Of a DNA stretch of 64,000 nt, positions 21,753 through 34,159 are shown one piece after another. The notes beneath the pieces are model-generated. The model searched no databases. It was not told where the DNA came from and saw only the letters and a program-made list of their open reading frames with translations. Numbering within the stretch: the first letter of the stretch is position 1; the number at the start of each line of letters is the position of its first letter. Both the position numbers and the translations under genes were made by a program. The stretch spans positions 14,079,386 through 14,143,385 of the forward strand of contig CM075760.1 in assembly GCA_037974335.1 (NCBI GenBank). Reading direction: 5' to 3'. This stretch comes from Prionace glauca. Lineage: Eukaryota; Chordata; Chondrichthyes; Carcharhiniformes; Carcharhinidae.

Positions 21753-23287
21753 TCTGTCAAAAGATAAGATTAGCACAAGACGACAGTTGTATAAATATTC
21801 CATTTTATTCCGTTTTAATGAAGGACAGGGAGAGACACAAAAAGGATGCTGGGACACTGATATAGATGAACCTTAAAATGCTCCCATTCTCGAGAATCCT
21901 TCAAAAGTTCATCCCATGAAGAATATATCGAATTTATTTTCCAAAGTTTCTGTGAAATCTAATTCCATCACCCTTCCAAGCTGTTCATTCCAGTTCATCA
22001 CAACTCTGGTGTAAAAATAAACACTTATCTTTCTGTCTCGCTGCTCAATAAAATAACTTTGTGCCCATTGGTTGCTGACCGTCCCCCAGTTGAAAGATTC
22101 TCTTTTTAATTAACCCAATCACAACTTCATGATTATGAACACTAATAAATGTGTTGAAAAGACTGGCAAGGAGATAGAGACAGCGGGAGAGTTAGGAGAA
22201 AGCAAACCGGAGGGGGGCTGACAGATAAAAGCTGAGGAACAAAAATAAATAGCAGATGGAGAGAAAATGATCAAACAATGAAAGATAACAGCTATCATTC
22301 CCTCCCTTCACAGATCCCGGGGGAGTTCAGTGATTGATCCACTGAGCATCCAGTTATGTCCGGGAATGGAAACTTTAACCAGATCACACCAGACTCATTT
22401 GTAAATGTCACCACAATGTGACCTGTCTGACTCTGCCCTGACTCTGTGGGCAGATATAAGCCGCACTGACAGATGTTCTCACCAGATTGTGGTCTCTGGA
22501 TTTATTTTCTGCTCTGAAGTGAGATGTGCGGTTTGGAACCGGCAGCAAAGAAACAGGAAGTTGTGTTACCTGAGAATGAAACAACCGGGGCCAGTTTGAT
22601 GTTATCACCGTGAACAGTCTTCCTGCCTGTGAGGGTGAACTCACTCTGAAAGCATCAAGAACAGTCACACAGATTGCTGCCGGTCTCAGCATTACAGTCA
22701 CCCACATTCCCATATTAATGAATCAAGAAAATGGTCATTTTTGGTGTTTAAACAGATTAATTGAAGGGAAGATGGACTGAAGGTTACGATTGAGGGAAAA
22801 GAGAAAAAATTAAAGCAACATTTTTTATCCGCAGAGACATTCCGAAATAGAAAGTTTAAGTGTGCTGGGTGTTGTGTGTGAGAAATAGAGGAGAGAGGTT
22901 AATTGAGTGAAATGGTTAAGTTCCTACAATGAATTTTCCTCTGCTGAGATTTTTGTGCTTTATCTTTTCAGTCACAAGGTGCCTTAAGGAAGAAGAAAGA
23001 AATAGTCTCGGAGTCAGATCCGTCTCCTGGGAACCTGTGTGAGTTAATGGAGAGTGAGAGAGAGGAGAGAGGTTATCTGATTTAGGTTCAGTCTGAGACA
23101 GAGAAAGAGAGAAGTTCAGTGAATCATTTGAAAGATGCATTGCCTTGGCAGCGGAATGACCAGCTGTACATCACATTCAAGAGCGTCCAGGGCCATTCAT
23201 TAACTTTATTTATTGACTGAGACACAGAATGTACAATAAATACTGAATAAATTACAATATCATGCTAAAATTAATAGCAATTATTTA
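21753..23287. other. Intergenic DNA, no gene recognised
   Basis: Unique-looking sequence. I looked for Ig-fold signatures (Cys, Trp and YxC spacing), recombination signals and transposon termini and saw none. Confidence 0.45.
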
Positions 23288-23480
23288 CACAGTGATTAGT
23301 ACTGGTACCTCAGACTGTTAGGGACACAGGTTCCATTTAAGCCTTGTGTAACTGTGTGGTGTTTACACATTCACCCCGTATGTGCGTGGAGTTCCTCCAG
23401 GTTTATTGCTTTCTTCCTACAGTCCAAAGATGTACAGGTTAGTTGGAGTGGCCATGTTGAATTGTCCTTTAATGTCCATT
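23288..23480 (+). mobile_element. HE1-like SINE, diverged
   Basis: CAGTGATTAGTACTGGTACC corresponds to the head, and CCAAAGATGTACAGGTTAGT with TTGAATTGTCCTTTAATGTCC to the body and tail. It is older than the copies at 772 or 14,402. Confidence 0.7.
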
Positions 23481-24121
23481 TGCAGTGCAATGTGGCATAC
23501 ATTCATTCTGTTCCTCAATCTCTTTTGAACAAGAGGATGTTACAAGTTTCATCCCAAACTTTCAATAAAATATTCCAGGAAATGCGAGAGCAATTAAATA
23601 TGATGAACAACTCCCAGTAGTTATTAACAAGACGAAACACATTCTTCGAACCCCATTACATTTTTAAAGCTAATTTCCATCTTTTCATCTCGTTCTGTCC
23701 TTTTTTTCCATCTGTCAAACGCATTTAATAGAAAACCAGTTACTGAGACAGTGTTGGCTTTATTATTAGTGTCCAATATAACACAAAGTAAGGCACGGAT
23801 GTGTTCAGTAGTGCATGACACAGAGCCTGACACAATCATATCTGAGATGGAGCCCAATGTAACAGAAATGGCCTCTTGGCTGAACAAGAACTCAGAAATT
23901 ATGATTTGTAACATTTCTCACGGCATGTCATCAAATAATAATAAATGGTTTGGTATGTTATGTCGTTTAAACAAATATAAGATCTATTGCAATAATGATT
24001 CAAATGAGTTGCATGCAGTAAATAAAGACACAAGGCCCAGTGTCTTGCTGTACATGTCTACAACAAATGTGTGTGCGAGAGAGAGGGAGAGACAGAGAGA
24101 GAGGGAGGCAGGGGCAGAGGC

Positions 24122-24159
<38 letters not shown>

Positions 24160-24880
24160 GGAGGCAGGGGCAGAGGCGGGGGGAGAGAGAGAGAGAGACA
24201 GAGGGAGAGAGCCGTAAACCATTCCACTGATGAAGAATGAACCATTGAGTGTTTCTAGCATTTTCTGTTCGGATCTCGGGCACCCACAGCATCTTGCTTG
24301 TGACCAACGAGATATTTGAACAGGTGACTGAAAGGATGGCCAATACAGGGACAGTTTTATGGATTGACTTAGACGAGGAAAGTGAAATAAGGAGATTTAG
24401 GGAGGGAATTACAAAGCTTAGGCATAGGCAGATGAAGACATCCGAAAGTGAAAAATAATTTCGAAGGTAACAATACAAATTACAGAATATATAATTCTAT
24501 TCAAACATAACCTAACTGTCAACAGTCGTTCTGTGGCGATTTCGATTTATTTCTCCGTGAAACAGATAAGTAATTAATGAGTGGATAGATATTTAGCCTC
24601 TGGGAGCCCATCTGGCGATATTGCGAGTACAGAATTCTGTCTCACACAGTCAGTGAATCTGTTGGATGCTTTAAATAAGACAGGTCAATCTTTATCTCTG
24701 AAGTCTGTGTCAAATTGACACAGTGCAGTGCAATATTCAACTAATAAAATGTATCACAACGGTGGTTGCTTGAAGATATTGTAATGAGCACTGTACGATT
24801 ATTCAGATATTGACCAGTCCCCGAACACCAGTGAATCACTGAGAAATTGTTCAAACGGAATATTACTCACACAATAACAG
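23481..24880. other. Intergenic DNA with a GA-rich simple repeat
   Basis: No gene is recognised. A GAGAGA/GGCAGGGGCAGAGG tract lies at about 24,078-24,215, giving spurious open frames on both strands. Confidence 0.55.
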
Positions 24881-24984
24881 AGCAATTAGATATTTCTCGC
24901 AGCTACTTATCGAAATTAGTAAAAATTAAACTTACTGCTCCATCAAGAATGATTAGTGTCAGACAGGCACACCCATATTATATC

Positions 24985-25400
24985 GGAATTGATAATATCT
25001 CGGCAGGCAACATATTCATGGTCGTATGTTAGATTAACAGAGACAGATGTTGGTGTCATTCAAAGAGACAAATCCCCTGTAACATAAAAAAGAGATGAGA
25101 TCTGATGAAATATGAACAGATCCGTGGTCTCCTGTCGAATTAATTGAGAGGATCTAATGCAGCATAAATAGAGAGATGGCCGAGAGTGGCATAACGAGAG
25201 AAATAACCAAATGTAGTGTAAAAACAGACAAGGCCTACTGTCATATAATTAAAGACTGGCTCTGGTACAACGCAAATAGAATAAATAAAGCGGCATTTTA
25301 TGCAATGTAAACAAATATGAGATCTGTTGCAATAATGATTCAAGTGAGTCAAACTCAGTACATAAAGAGACATATCCTAGTGCATTGTAATCAATCTTCT
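24985..25400. repeat. Degenerate minisatellite (TAATATAAACAGAGATG type), copy 1
   Basis: Irregular units of about 30-40 bp share TGTAANATAAANAGAGATG. Much of the block (about 24,990-25,230) is an imperfect duplicate of 25,715-25,935: both contain CATGGTCRTATGTT, then AGCATAAATAGAGAGATGGC and GAGAAATAACC. Confidence 0.6.
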
Positions 25401-25689
25401 GTATACTGCCCACTTGCCAGTGAGTAACAGTCTCTTTCTAATGAGTAAAACATTCCCATTCATCACTTTGAGCGTCTGTACTAAATCTCCCATAAACTGC
25501 TCAGTTCTAAGGGAACAAACCACGTGTTCACCTGTTCTGATAGTGCAGCTTATACACGATTAACGTCAAGCCCGATATGACCTTCTCTACCTCACCTATT
25601 CCCCCTTGTCATTTCATGAATTGATGGAACTTTTACATGGATTCCCATGAATCACTGTCATTCTGTCAGAATAAGATTCAAGGCCAGGA
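25401..25689. other. Spacer between duplicated blocks
   Basis: Nothing recognised. Confidence 0.4.
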
Positions 25690-25935
25690 GAAGACTTCCT
25701 TCTGACAGTTAAATGCCAGACAACATATACATGGTCATATGTTGAATTAACAGAGATGTATGTAAATATACAAATCCTGTGTAATATAAACAGAGATGGG
25801 ATCAGATGTAATAGGATCAGATCAGTGATCTACTCTAGTACTAATAGAGAGGAACTAATGTAGCATAAATAGAGAGATGGCTCAGTGTACATAACGGGAG
25901 AAATAACCGAATGTAGCATAAATTCATCTGTAATG
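25690..25935. repeat. Degenerate minisatellite, copy 2
   Basis: Imperfect copy of 24,990-25,230. Related single units occur at 28,890-28,975 and, in reverse orientation, at 40,850-41,110. Confidence 0.6.
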
Positions 25936-26430
25936 TATTCGTTTTATAAATGTATAATGTAATATTGGACATAGATCTCAGACTTTAGGCGCACTGAGTT
26001 AAATGTCATCATGCCAAAACACATCTGTGATCAGTTAAGAATGGAAACAACATTATTTCTTAGTCAAATTGTAACGTATTCAATTCCCACAAGATACCTC
26101 GCGATCCAACCTGTGACCCAGTACTGAATGTTCAATTATTCCATTAATAAATGTGATGATATTTCAGTCTCGGGGTAGTGTAGTAATATCATTATTAAGC
26201 TAGTATTCCAGAAGCTTGGGACAGGAGTTCCAGTTCCACCCTGGCAGCTGGGGAATTACAGCTCAGTTTATTGATAAAGACATCGTGTGTATTTAAAGGT
26301 TTGAAGTTTATTTCTTCGTCACAAATAGGTTTACATTCACACTGTAATGAAGTTACTGTGAAAATCATATACGGTTAAAGCTCATCTTTTTCTCGGATGT
26401 CTTTCAGGGGAGGAAATATTACTTCTTAGT
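25936..26430. other. Intergenic DNA with a SINE tail fragment
   Basis: No gene. Positions 26,300-26,370 (GAAGTTTATTTCTTCGTCAC and GTAATGAAGTTACTGTGAAA) are the tail of a long-form HE1-like SINE in reverse orientation. Confidence 0.5.
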
Positions 26431-28180
26431 TAAAAGCTACATAAAATTACCAGAAGAAGGAACAAGCCTGAGGTTTCAGAGATTTTTAAAATTCAACAAA
26501 AAAATCCAAATAATCGAGGGGGAAATAGAGAATGGGAGTAAAATTGCAGGGAACATAAAAACTAATTAGAACCGTTTATATCAATATCTGAAGACAGAAG
26601 GATTGGTTAAGTTAAATGTAAATCCCTTAGAGCCCGAATCTAGGGACATTATAATGGGGAATAAAGAAATATTGAATGAATAGAACACTAAGTTTGACAT
26701 TACCTTCACACAAGTATCATCCCAGAAATGTTCGGGAACCAAGGGGGTAGTTGTAAGACGGTATTGAGGGAAACCAGTATTAGTGAAATCATTCTGGGTA
26801 AAATAATAGGGTGAAATTCTGGTTGGTCACTCGGGCCTGGTAATCCCAGAACATGGAAGGAAATGGGCCAGGAAATGTTAGATACATTGCTGCCCATCTT
26901 CTAAAATTCTATACAGGCCGAAACAGTTCCTACAGGTTAGAGGGTGACAAATGTAACCCCGATATATACAGAGAAAGAGAGAATAAAACTCATAAATTAC
27001 AGATTGACTTCAGCATCAGCTACAGATTGTTATCAAATCCATGATAGGAAAATATTTGGAAAGCATGGACAGAGGTTGATGAAACCAGTGTGGGTTTAAG
27101 AAAGACATGTTTATCTTAACAAACCTACTTGCATTTTTTAAGGGTGTAAATAATAGGTGGGGATGGGGGAAGTGGGGGTTCTTTCGGTTAGGGAGGGGGA
27201 GGGATGCAACCAGTTTACGTGGTGTATTTACACTTTCAGAAGATATGTGAGAAGGTTCTTCATAAAATATTGGTAGGCCCAATGAACGCACGTGAGATGG
27301 GGAGTGATATGTTGGCCTCGGTATAGAATTCATTGACAGATAAGAAACAGAGAGTGGAAATAAATGGGTCTTCTTCCGAGTGACGGTCAGCTAACAGTGG
27401 GGTACCGCAGGGTCCCAAATGTTAAATGTTCATTAGTCACAAATAAGCGTATGTTAACACTGCAATGAAGTTACTTTGAAAATCCCCCGAGTCGCCCACA
27501 CTCCGGGGCCTGTTACACTGAGGGAGAATTTAACACGGTCCAATGCACCTAACCAGAACATCTTTTGAACTATGGGAGGAAATCGGAGCACCCGGAAGAA
27601 ACCCATATAGGCACGGGGAGAACGTGCAGACTCTGTACAGACAGTGACCCATGCCAGGAATCGAACCCAGATCCCTGGCGCTGTGCCACTGTGGGATCTG
27701 GATGAGAGACAAATGTAACATGTCCAAAAGGATTGGTGATACGGAACTGGGGGGAATTGTGAGCTGTGAAGAGGATGGGTGGTGGTCGGATGGGGGGCTT
27801 CAATGTAATCTGGACAAGTTGTTTGAATGGGCGGGCACATGGAATTTAGAGTACAATGTAGCTAAATGTGCAGTTATATACTGGTGTGTAAAGCAGAAAG
27901 CAATATATATGGGGAAGTGTAATGTACAAATGGATCTGTGTGTCCTTGTACACCAGTTAATGAAATTGGAGAGACATATACAGCCAACAGTTTGGAAAAC
28001 TTTCATTGCAAGAAGATTGGAGTTTGGAATTAGGGAGGTATTCCTGTGGTTATGCTGGCTCATCATCTGACCACCCGTGGTGTAGTACATGGAGTTCTGA
28101 TCTCACTCAATAAGAAAGGGTCTGGGGAGAGTACAGTTGATACCAAGATTATTGGGACTGCCCTATGAGGCGAGATTGAT
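26430..28180 (+). mobile_element. Old CR1-like LINE relic, interrupted by a SINE
   Basis: Scattered stretches translate to reverse-transcriptase pieces. Positions 26,990-27,120 resemble the region before the catalytic domain (SYRLLSNP and HGFKK-like). Positions 27,330-27,420 resemble the RRQRV...SGVPQG region. Positions 27,730-27,880 read LDKLFEWAGTWNLEYNVAKC. The reading frame is shattered. An HE1-like SINE (27,425-27,695) splits it just after the SGVPQG region. Confidence 0.7.
27425..27695 (-). mobile_element. HE1-like SINE, long form, nested in the LINE relic
   Basis: Reads in reverse from TTAACACTGCAATGAAGTTA through GGAGAACGTGCAGACTCTGT to the B box TCGAACCCAGATCCCTGG and a truncated head. 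Confidence 0.82.
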
Positions 28181-28184
28181 TTGA

Positions 28185-28335
28185 CTGGGTCTTTATTCGC
28201 TTGACTCACCTGATGAAGGAGCAGTGCTCCGAAAGCTTGTGATTCCAAATAAACATGTTACACTTTAACCTGGTGTTGTGAGATTTCATTCTGTGCCCAC
28301 ACCAGTCCATCACCGGCATCTCCACCTCATGTATT
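28185..28335 (+). mobile_element. SINE-like repeat (CTGATGAAGGAGC family)
   Basis: CACCTGATGAAGGAGCAGTG, CCAAATAAACATGTTACAC, TTTAACCTGGTGTTGTGAG and CACCGGCATCTCCACC form a sequence very common in shark genomes. A reverse-orientation partner lies at 57,850-57,985. Confidence 0.65.
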
Positions 28336-28494
28336 CACTTGAGTTTAGAAGGATGACAGGAGATCTGATTGAAACCCATAAAATTGTGATTGAACCATAT
28401 AAAACATATAACATGAGGGCGGGGCGGTGGCACAGTGGCTGGCACTGCTGCCTCGATTCCCACAGTAGGAATTGAGACTCAGCCAGATTAAAGT

Positions 28495-28795
28495 TTTTAA
28501 AATTACTTATTAGTGTCACAAGTAGGTTTCCATTAACAATGCAACTATGTTAATGTGATGATCCCCTAGTCGCCTGTTCGGGCAGAATTTAGGGGAGAAT
28601 TTAGCCTGGCCAAAACGGACCTAAACAGCAAATCTTTCGGACTGTGTGAAGAAAGCGGAGGATCCGGATGAAACTCACTCAGACACAGGGAGAACTTGCA
28701 GACGCCAACAGACAGTCCCCATAGCTGGGAATTGAAGCCGGGTCCCTGGTGATATTAGACAGCAGTGATAACTATTGTGTCACCGTGCCGTCATC
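28495..28795 (-). mobile_element. HE1-like SINE, long form
   Basis: Tail GTCACAAGTAGGTTTCCATT, middle ACACAGGGAGAACTTGCAG, B box TTGAAGCCGGGTCCCTGG, head TGTGTCACCGTGCCGTC. A short + strand SINE head (28,420-28,465) lies just upstream, giving a divergent pair. Confidence 0.8.
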
Positions 28796-29454
28796 TTAAC
28801 TGAAGCATAGTTCAGTAATCCAGTTTTAACTTAGAAAGTATCGTCTATCATGTAGAAGCAACTGATAATGAGCCGAGTAGAGAACTGAAGGGGATGTTGT
28901 AATGTTATCGAGACATGGCCTATTGCAATACAAACAGAGATGGGAGCTGGTTGAATGTAAGCAGAGATATGACACGGGCTCCCGGGCTCGAATAGCCAAC
29001 TCCTGTTCCAATCTTATCCTGTGAAAGGCATTGAACTGCTTGGAAACTGGCATCTGTGATGCTGGGGACCTCAGGAGGAGGCCGAGATGGAAAATCCTCT
29101 CGGCACTTCTGGCGGAAGATTGTAGCAATTGTTTCAGTTTTGATCTTCTCCATTTGCTGAGCTCTCACATCATTAAGAATTGCGGTTTTATTTGAGGCTC
29201 CTGCTGCGGTTAATTGCTTTAATGTCCACCACCATTCAGAACTGTATGTGGCAGAAGTGCAAAGTTAGATCCTACCTGGAAAAATTCGGATCAAGGTGAT
29301 TGTGTGATGTATACATTGACATGTACTGGTGCAATACCAGTTTAAACAGCGTGCTATATGTTATAATATATTATAATCATGTCTGGGGTCTATTCTAACA
29401 TATATACATATGGAGGCCAATTCAAAACGAACAGATGCAGGGTCCAGTGTATTG
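28796..29454. other. Intergenic DNA with an unclassified repeat
   Basis: Positions 28,980-29,280 contain an 82-residue minus-strand frame (MRAQQMEKIKTETIATIF at its start) and TTAATTGCTTTAATGTCCACC, which I associate with a dispersed repeat, but I cannot name the family. No Ig-related sequence is seen. Confidence 0.35.
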
Positions 29455-29662
29455 CAGCAGTCCATGCTGGAATTCTCTGCCAGTTGAAGTGGTGGAGGCT
29501 GCCTCGCTAAATATTTTTAAGACGCGGGTTGATGGGTTTTTGATAAGCGAGGGGACTAAGGGTAATGGGGAGAGGGCGGGAATGTGGAACTGAGCCACGA
29601 CAGATCAGCCATGAGATGGCCTACTCCTGCTCCTATTTCTTATGTTCTTATGTTCTTATGCT
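29455..29662 (+). mobile_element. CR1-like LINE 3' end with (TTCTTATG)n tail
   Basis: GGAATTCTCTGCCAGTTGAA, GGCTGCCTCGCTAAATATTT and the tail TCTTATGTTCTTATGTTCTT are diagnostic of the same subfamily as 32,498-33,562. Confidence 0.85.
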
Positions 29663-29869
29663 TCGTGTAATGTAACCCACCAAGATTTATTTCCATCTGC
29701 TGGCAATACTTTGTAATTACAGTTAGTGTGAAAATATCATTGTCAGGTATGATCTATGGTATCAATGTAACAAGAATTCACATCCATTAATGTAATATTA
29801 CTTCCTCTTCTGCAAGGTGCCAAAATTTACGGTGCAATGAATTGTACCTGTCCGTTGCTGAATTATGCA
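29663..29869. other. Short spacer
   Basis: Nothing recognised. Confidence 0.4.
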
Positions 29870-30665
29870 GATGAAGTGGTGTACGGCAGGAATCTGTCTG
29901 GGGCCTCAATTATTTACAATATTCATTAAGGGCTTAGATAATGGGACAAAAAGTCAAATATCCAAATGATCGATCAAGATATAATTTTTAGAAGAGACAA
30001 CGCTAAATTTAGTGGATGCCAAACAGGATTTGGGGTTCGGCACATAGTTTCTTAAAATGTTACGATCTGCTGCAGAAAATAATCATTAGGACCAATGGAA
30101 TGCCTCCCTCCATATCCAAAGGACTGGGGGATACGGAGACAGATGTTGTGTCCAATTGTGCACAATCCTTGTTCCATCCCAATTAGAGCACTGTGAGCAA
30201 GTATGGGCAACATATCTTTGGAAATATGTTGACTCTGGACGGAGTTCAACGCAAGTTGCGAGGAGAGATCAGACGAATTTAGACATTTTTCTCTTGAATT
30301 CAGAAGGTTGAGGGCTGTTCTGATAGAAACCTATGAAATACCTACAGGGAAGAATTGTTTCCATTAGTTGAAGGTTCCAGGTTAAAAGACCATAGTTGAA
30401 AAAAATAGGGAAAGGCCTTTCAGGAGAGTTGATAGCAAACATTAGTACAAGTCCAGAGAGGTGAATGATTGGAACTCTCTTTGGCAATTGCCGGTGGGAG
30501 CTGGTACAATTGTTAGATATAAGTCTGAGGTCTTCTTTAATTGAACAGGTGTCTCAAGAGATATGGACTTAGCGAAGCCAAAATGGATTCAGCCACAGAT
30601 CAGCCATGATCTTATTAAATGGTGGGGCCAGTTCGAGGAGCTGAGTGGCCTACTCCTGTGGCTAT
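29870..30665 (+). mobile_element. Old CR1-like LINE relic
   Basis: CAGGAATCTGTCTGGGGCC and ATTCATTAAGGGCTTAGATA correspond to the GSVLGP...INDL region. Positions 30,280-30,660 hold the 3' end (GAATTCAGAAGGTTGAGGGC, then ACAGATCAGCCATGATCTTA). No frame survives. Confidence 0.7.
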
Positions 30666-31100
30666 GTCCCGATGTTGCCAGGGCAGCATCAGATGAAAAT
30701 GGCTCAATCCATGGGAATGTATTTTTGTTGATTTTGGTTAAAAGGAGGGATGTTGCCCAGGGAGCTATTGGAGACCACGGGACCTTTAATGTCCAGCTCA
30801 GCAAACATGGCGTTAGGGAAAATGTTCGTCATACCAATTGAAATTTAGTTGGGTCTCTGAAGACTCCCAGGAAGCCAAGATGTAGTTTTAAGTTGAAAGA
30901 AAATGTGTGTGTGTGTGTGAAAGGGAAACAAATTGTGGGAAAGAATGAGAACGACAGAATATATGTGTGTGCGTCTTTGTGTGTTGTCTGATAAATGTCA
31001 TATAGTTTACAAATCAACATCACAATTAAAACCGGCATCCTTCCATTTTCAATAGAAAAGTTAGAATCACAGTAAACACATGTCCACGGTCGGCAAGTGG
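30666..31100. other. Intergenic DNA
   Basis: Apart from a short TG run (30,905-30,920) nothing is recognised. Short overlapping frames on both strands have no domain. Confidence 0.4.
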
Positions 31101-31109
31101 AGACTTTCA

Positions 31110-31287
31110 AGGGAAAACTGAAAAGGTTGCAGGAAAGACATGTGCCGGTAAAGAGGAAGGATGGAAAAGGTAGGATTAGAGAGCTATGGATCAGCCATGA
31201 TCTTATTGAATGGCGGGGCAGGCTCGAAGGGCCAGATGGCCTACTCCTGCTCCTATTTCTTATGTTCTTATGTTCTTATGATTACAG
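31110..31287 (+). mobile_element. CR1-like LINE 3' end with (TTCTTATG)n tail
   Basis: ATCAGCCATGATCTTATTGA, GCTCGAAGGGCCAGATGGCC and TTCTTATGTTCTTATGTTCT. Its tail abuts the next LINE at 31,288. Confidence 0.85.
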
Positions 31288-32497
31288 GTGATATTGAGGA
31301 CTTGGTCAGGAAGCAGAGAGAGGCATATGTTAGGTCTAAGCATCTGGGAACGGAGAGAGCACTGGAGGAATATAGAGAGAGTATGAGGGAGCTCGAACGG
31401 GGAGTTAGAAGTGCGAAAAGGGGGCGTGAAATGACTTTGACGGAAAGGATTAAGGAAAATCCAAAGGCATTTTACTTTTACATTGGATCAAAGTGTGGTT
31501 AGAGGGAAAATCGGTCCTCTGAGGGACAGAGGAGGGGAACTGTGCATAGAGTCTGAGGGAATGGGGGAGATCCTGAATGAATACTTTGCGTCAGTATTCA
31601 CGAAGGAGAGGGGTTTGGTGTCTTATAATGTCTTGGAGGGAGCTGTAGACCAGTTGAAGGAAATATCCATTACGAGGGAGGAAGTATAAGGGTTTTTAGG
31701 CAGCATAAAAACTGATAAAGCTCCGGGGCCTGATGGCATTTATCCCAGGCTGCTTAGGGAGGTGAGAGATGAAATTGCTGGGCCTCTGACATAAATTTTT
31801 GTCTCTTCTTTGGACACAGGTGAGGTCCCAGAGGACTGGAGGGTAGTTAATGTGGTACCGTTGTTTAAAAAGGGCAGTTGGGATAACCCTGGTAATTATA
31901 GCCCAGTGAGTTTGACATCAGTGGTAGGTAAGTTGTTGGAAAAAAATCTTAGGGATAGGATGTATCAGCATTTGGAGCGTTGCGATCTGATTAGGGATAT
32001 GGAGCATGGCTTTGTTAAGGGGAGGTCTTGCCTTACGAATCTGGTACAATTTTTTGAGGAGATGACAAAAACGGTTGACGAAAGACAAGCCGTTGATGTC
32101 GTCTACATGGATTTCAGTAAGGCGTTTGATAAAGTCCCTCATGGTAGGTTGGTTGAAAAGGTTAAGGCTCATGGGACTCAGGGTCAAGTATCTAGATGGA
32201 TTGAAAACTGGCTAGTTAACAGGAGACAGAGAGTAGTAGTGGATGGGTCCTTTTCTAGCTGGAGGTCTGTCACCAGTGGTGTGCTGCAGGGCTCAGTACT
32301 GGGACCTCTTCTATTCGTAATATATATAAATGACTTGGAAGAGGGCGTACGTGGTGTGATCAGCAAGTTTGCAGATGACACAAAGATGGCAGGATTGGCG
32401 GGCAGTGAGGAACAGTGTCTGGCAATACAGCAGGGTATAGATAGGCTGGTATATTCGGCAGATAAATGGCAGATGGAATTTAATCCTGATAAATGCG
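31288..32497 (+). mobile_element. CR1-like LINE, reverse-transcriptase segment
   Basis: Three consecutive frames hold the pre-RT region (LVRKQREAYVRSKHLGTERA, 31,300 on), NEYFASVFTKERG (31,560 on) and the catalytic domain (31,810-32,497), with YMDFSKAFDKVPHGRLVEKV, SGVLQGSVLGPLLF and SKFADDTK. At least one stop lies between the second and third. It ends mid-domain where an opposite-strand LINE begins. Confidence 0.92.
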
Positions 32498-33562
32498 AGC
32501 CTGCCCCGCCATTCAATAAGATCATGGCTGATCTGTCGTGGCTCAGTTCCACTTTCCCGCCCTTTCCCCATAATCCTTAATCCCCTCTCTTATCAAAAAC
32601 CCATCAAACCGTTTCTTAAAAATATTTAGCGAGGCAGCCTCCACCACTTCAACGGGCAGAGAATTCCAGAGATTCACCACCCTTTGAGTGAAGAAGTTCC
32701 TCCTCAACTCTGTTCTAAACCGCCTCCCCTTTATCTTGAGGCTGTGCCCCCTAGTCCTACTGTCTTTTTTGAGCGGGAAGAGTCTCTCCACCTCTATCCT
32801 ATCCATCCCATTCATCATCTTATACGTCTCAATGAGATCTCCCCTCATTCTTCTAAACTCTAACGAGTACAAGCCTAGTTGATTCAGCCTCTCCTTATAG
32901 CTCAATCCCCTCAACTCCGGTATCAGCCTAGTAAACCTCCTCTGCACTCCCTCCAGGGCGAAAATATCCTTGCGCAGGTGCGGCGCCCAAAACTGCACAC
33001 AGTACTCCAGCTGCGGCCTCACCAATGCCCTATACAGCTGCAGCAAGACCTCCCTACTTTTATATTCAATCCCCCTCGCTATGAAGGCCAGCATCCCATT
33101 CGCCTTCCTGACCACCTGCTGCACCTGCAAGCTGGGTTTTTGCGACTCATGCACAAGGACCCCGAGGTCCCTCTGCACCGTCGCCTGCTGCAGTTTTTCG
33201 CCACGTAAGTAATAGTCCTTCCTACCATTCCTCCTACCAAAGTGGACCACCTCACACTTGCCAACATTAAATTCCATTTGCCATTTCCTGGCCCATTCGC
33301 CCAGCCTATCTAGATCCTTCTGCAGACTCTCCACACCCTTCTCACAATTTGCCTTTCCCCCAATCTTGGTGTCATCAGCAAATTTCGACACCCTGCACTC
33401 GGTTCCCTCCTCCAGATCATCTATATAAATGGTAAAAAGCTGAGGCCCCAGCACCGACCCCTGGGGCACCCCACTAGTCACCAACCGCCAATCCGAATAG
33501 CATCCATTGACCCCCACTCTCTGCCTCCTATTTGACAACCAATCCTCTAGGTGATATTTCCT
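32498..33562 (-). mobile_element. CR1-like LINE, long open 3' half
   Basis: On the minus strand a frame opens beyond the catalytic motifs (SGVPQGSVLGPQLFTIYIDD, then SKFADDTKIGGKANCEKG) and stays open to the natural C terminus (FFTQRVVNLWNSLPVEVVEA) and stop near 32,543, so this part of the ORF is undamaged. The 5' half, including the endonuclease, is absent. It belongs to a subfamily different from the LINE it adjoins. Confidence 0.93.
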
Positions 33563-33589
33563 GGTAACTGTTACCCCTGTCCTTGCAAA

Positions 33590-33965
33590 TAGCAACCCAC
33601 CGTGTGGCTGCCTAAGGAGCCTTGGTGAGGTTCGGAAGTGAAACTTGTAGATGGTACAAAATGATACTCTGTGTGGTGCAGGGAGTGAGCATTTGCAAAT
33701 GCTATACCTGTCAAGCCGGCTGCTTTGGCCTGAATGGGATGAAGATTTTTGAATGCTGTTTGAGCTGTACCTATTCAAGTAAGTGGAGAGAACCATTTTT
33801 TCCCCTAATCTGTGTCGTGCAGGTGGTGCACAGGTTTGGGGAGTTAGGGGGTGGGTTACTCACAGCAGGCTGAGCTGATATTCCAGCTGGAGCATGTATG
33901 TACCCAGCTAACATAGCGATTAGCCAATGGTAACCTCGAAGATGTTGATAATTATTGATTCAGTG
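33590..33965 (+). repeat. Unclassified dispersed repeat fragment
   Basis: GGAGCCTTGGTGAGGTTCG, TTGTAGATGGTACAAAATG, CTGCTTTGGCCTGAATGGG and GGGTGGGTTACTCACAGCAG are fragments of a long repeat common in shark DNA. Other parts of the same repeat lie at 41,945-42,165 and 52,020-52,340. Confidence 0.55.
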
Positions 33966-34159
33966 TTGCAATATCATTGAGTGACAAGGGGCAACGGTCA
34001 GATTCCCCGTTTTTGGAGGTGGTCATCGCCTGACGCCAATATTACCAATAATTCTCCATTCACAAAAATAAATAGGAAAAATTCACAAAAGTAAATGAAT
34101 AAAAAATAAATAAATTCTCAAAAATAAATAATAGTAGGAGGCATTACTATTTAAAGTGC
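33966..34159. other. AT-rich spacer
   Basis: AAATAAATAG-type runs, no gene. Confidence 0.4.

Noticed and set aside
21477-21857. 126-codon minus-strand frame rich in Cys and Val
   Set aside because: It reads through a CA microsatellite.
28920-29168. 82-codon minus-strand frame considered as a gene
   Set aside because: The surrounding text looks like a dispersed repeat, and there is no start context, splice site or family match that I can name.
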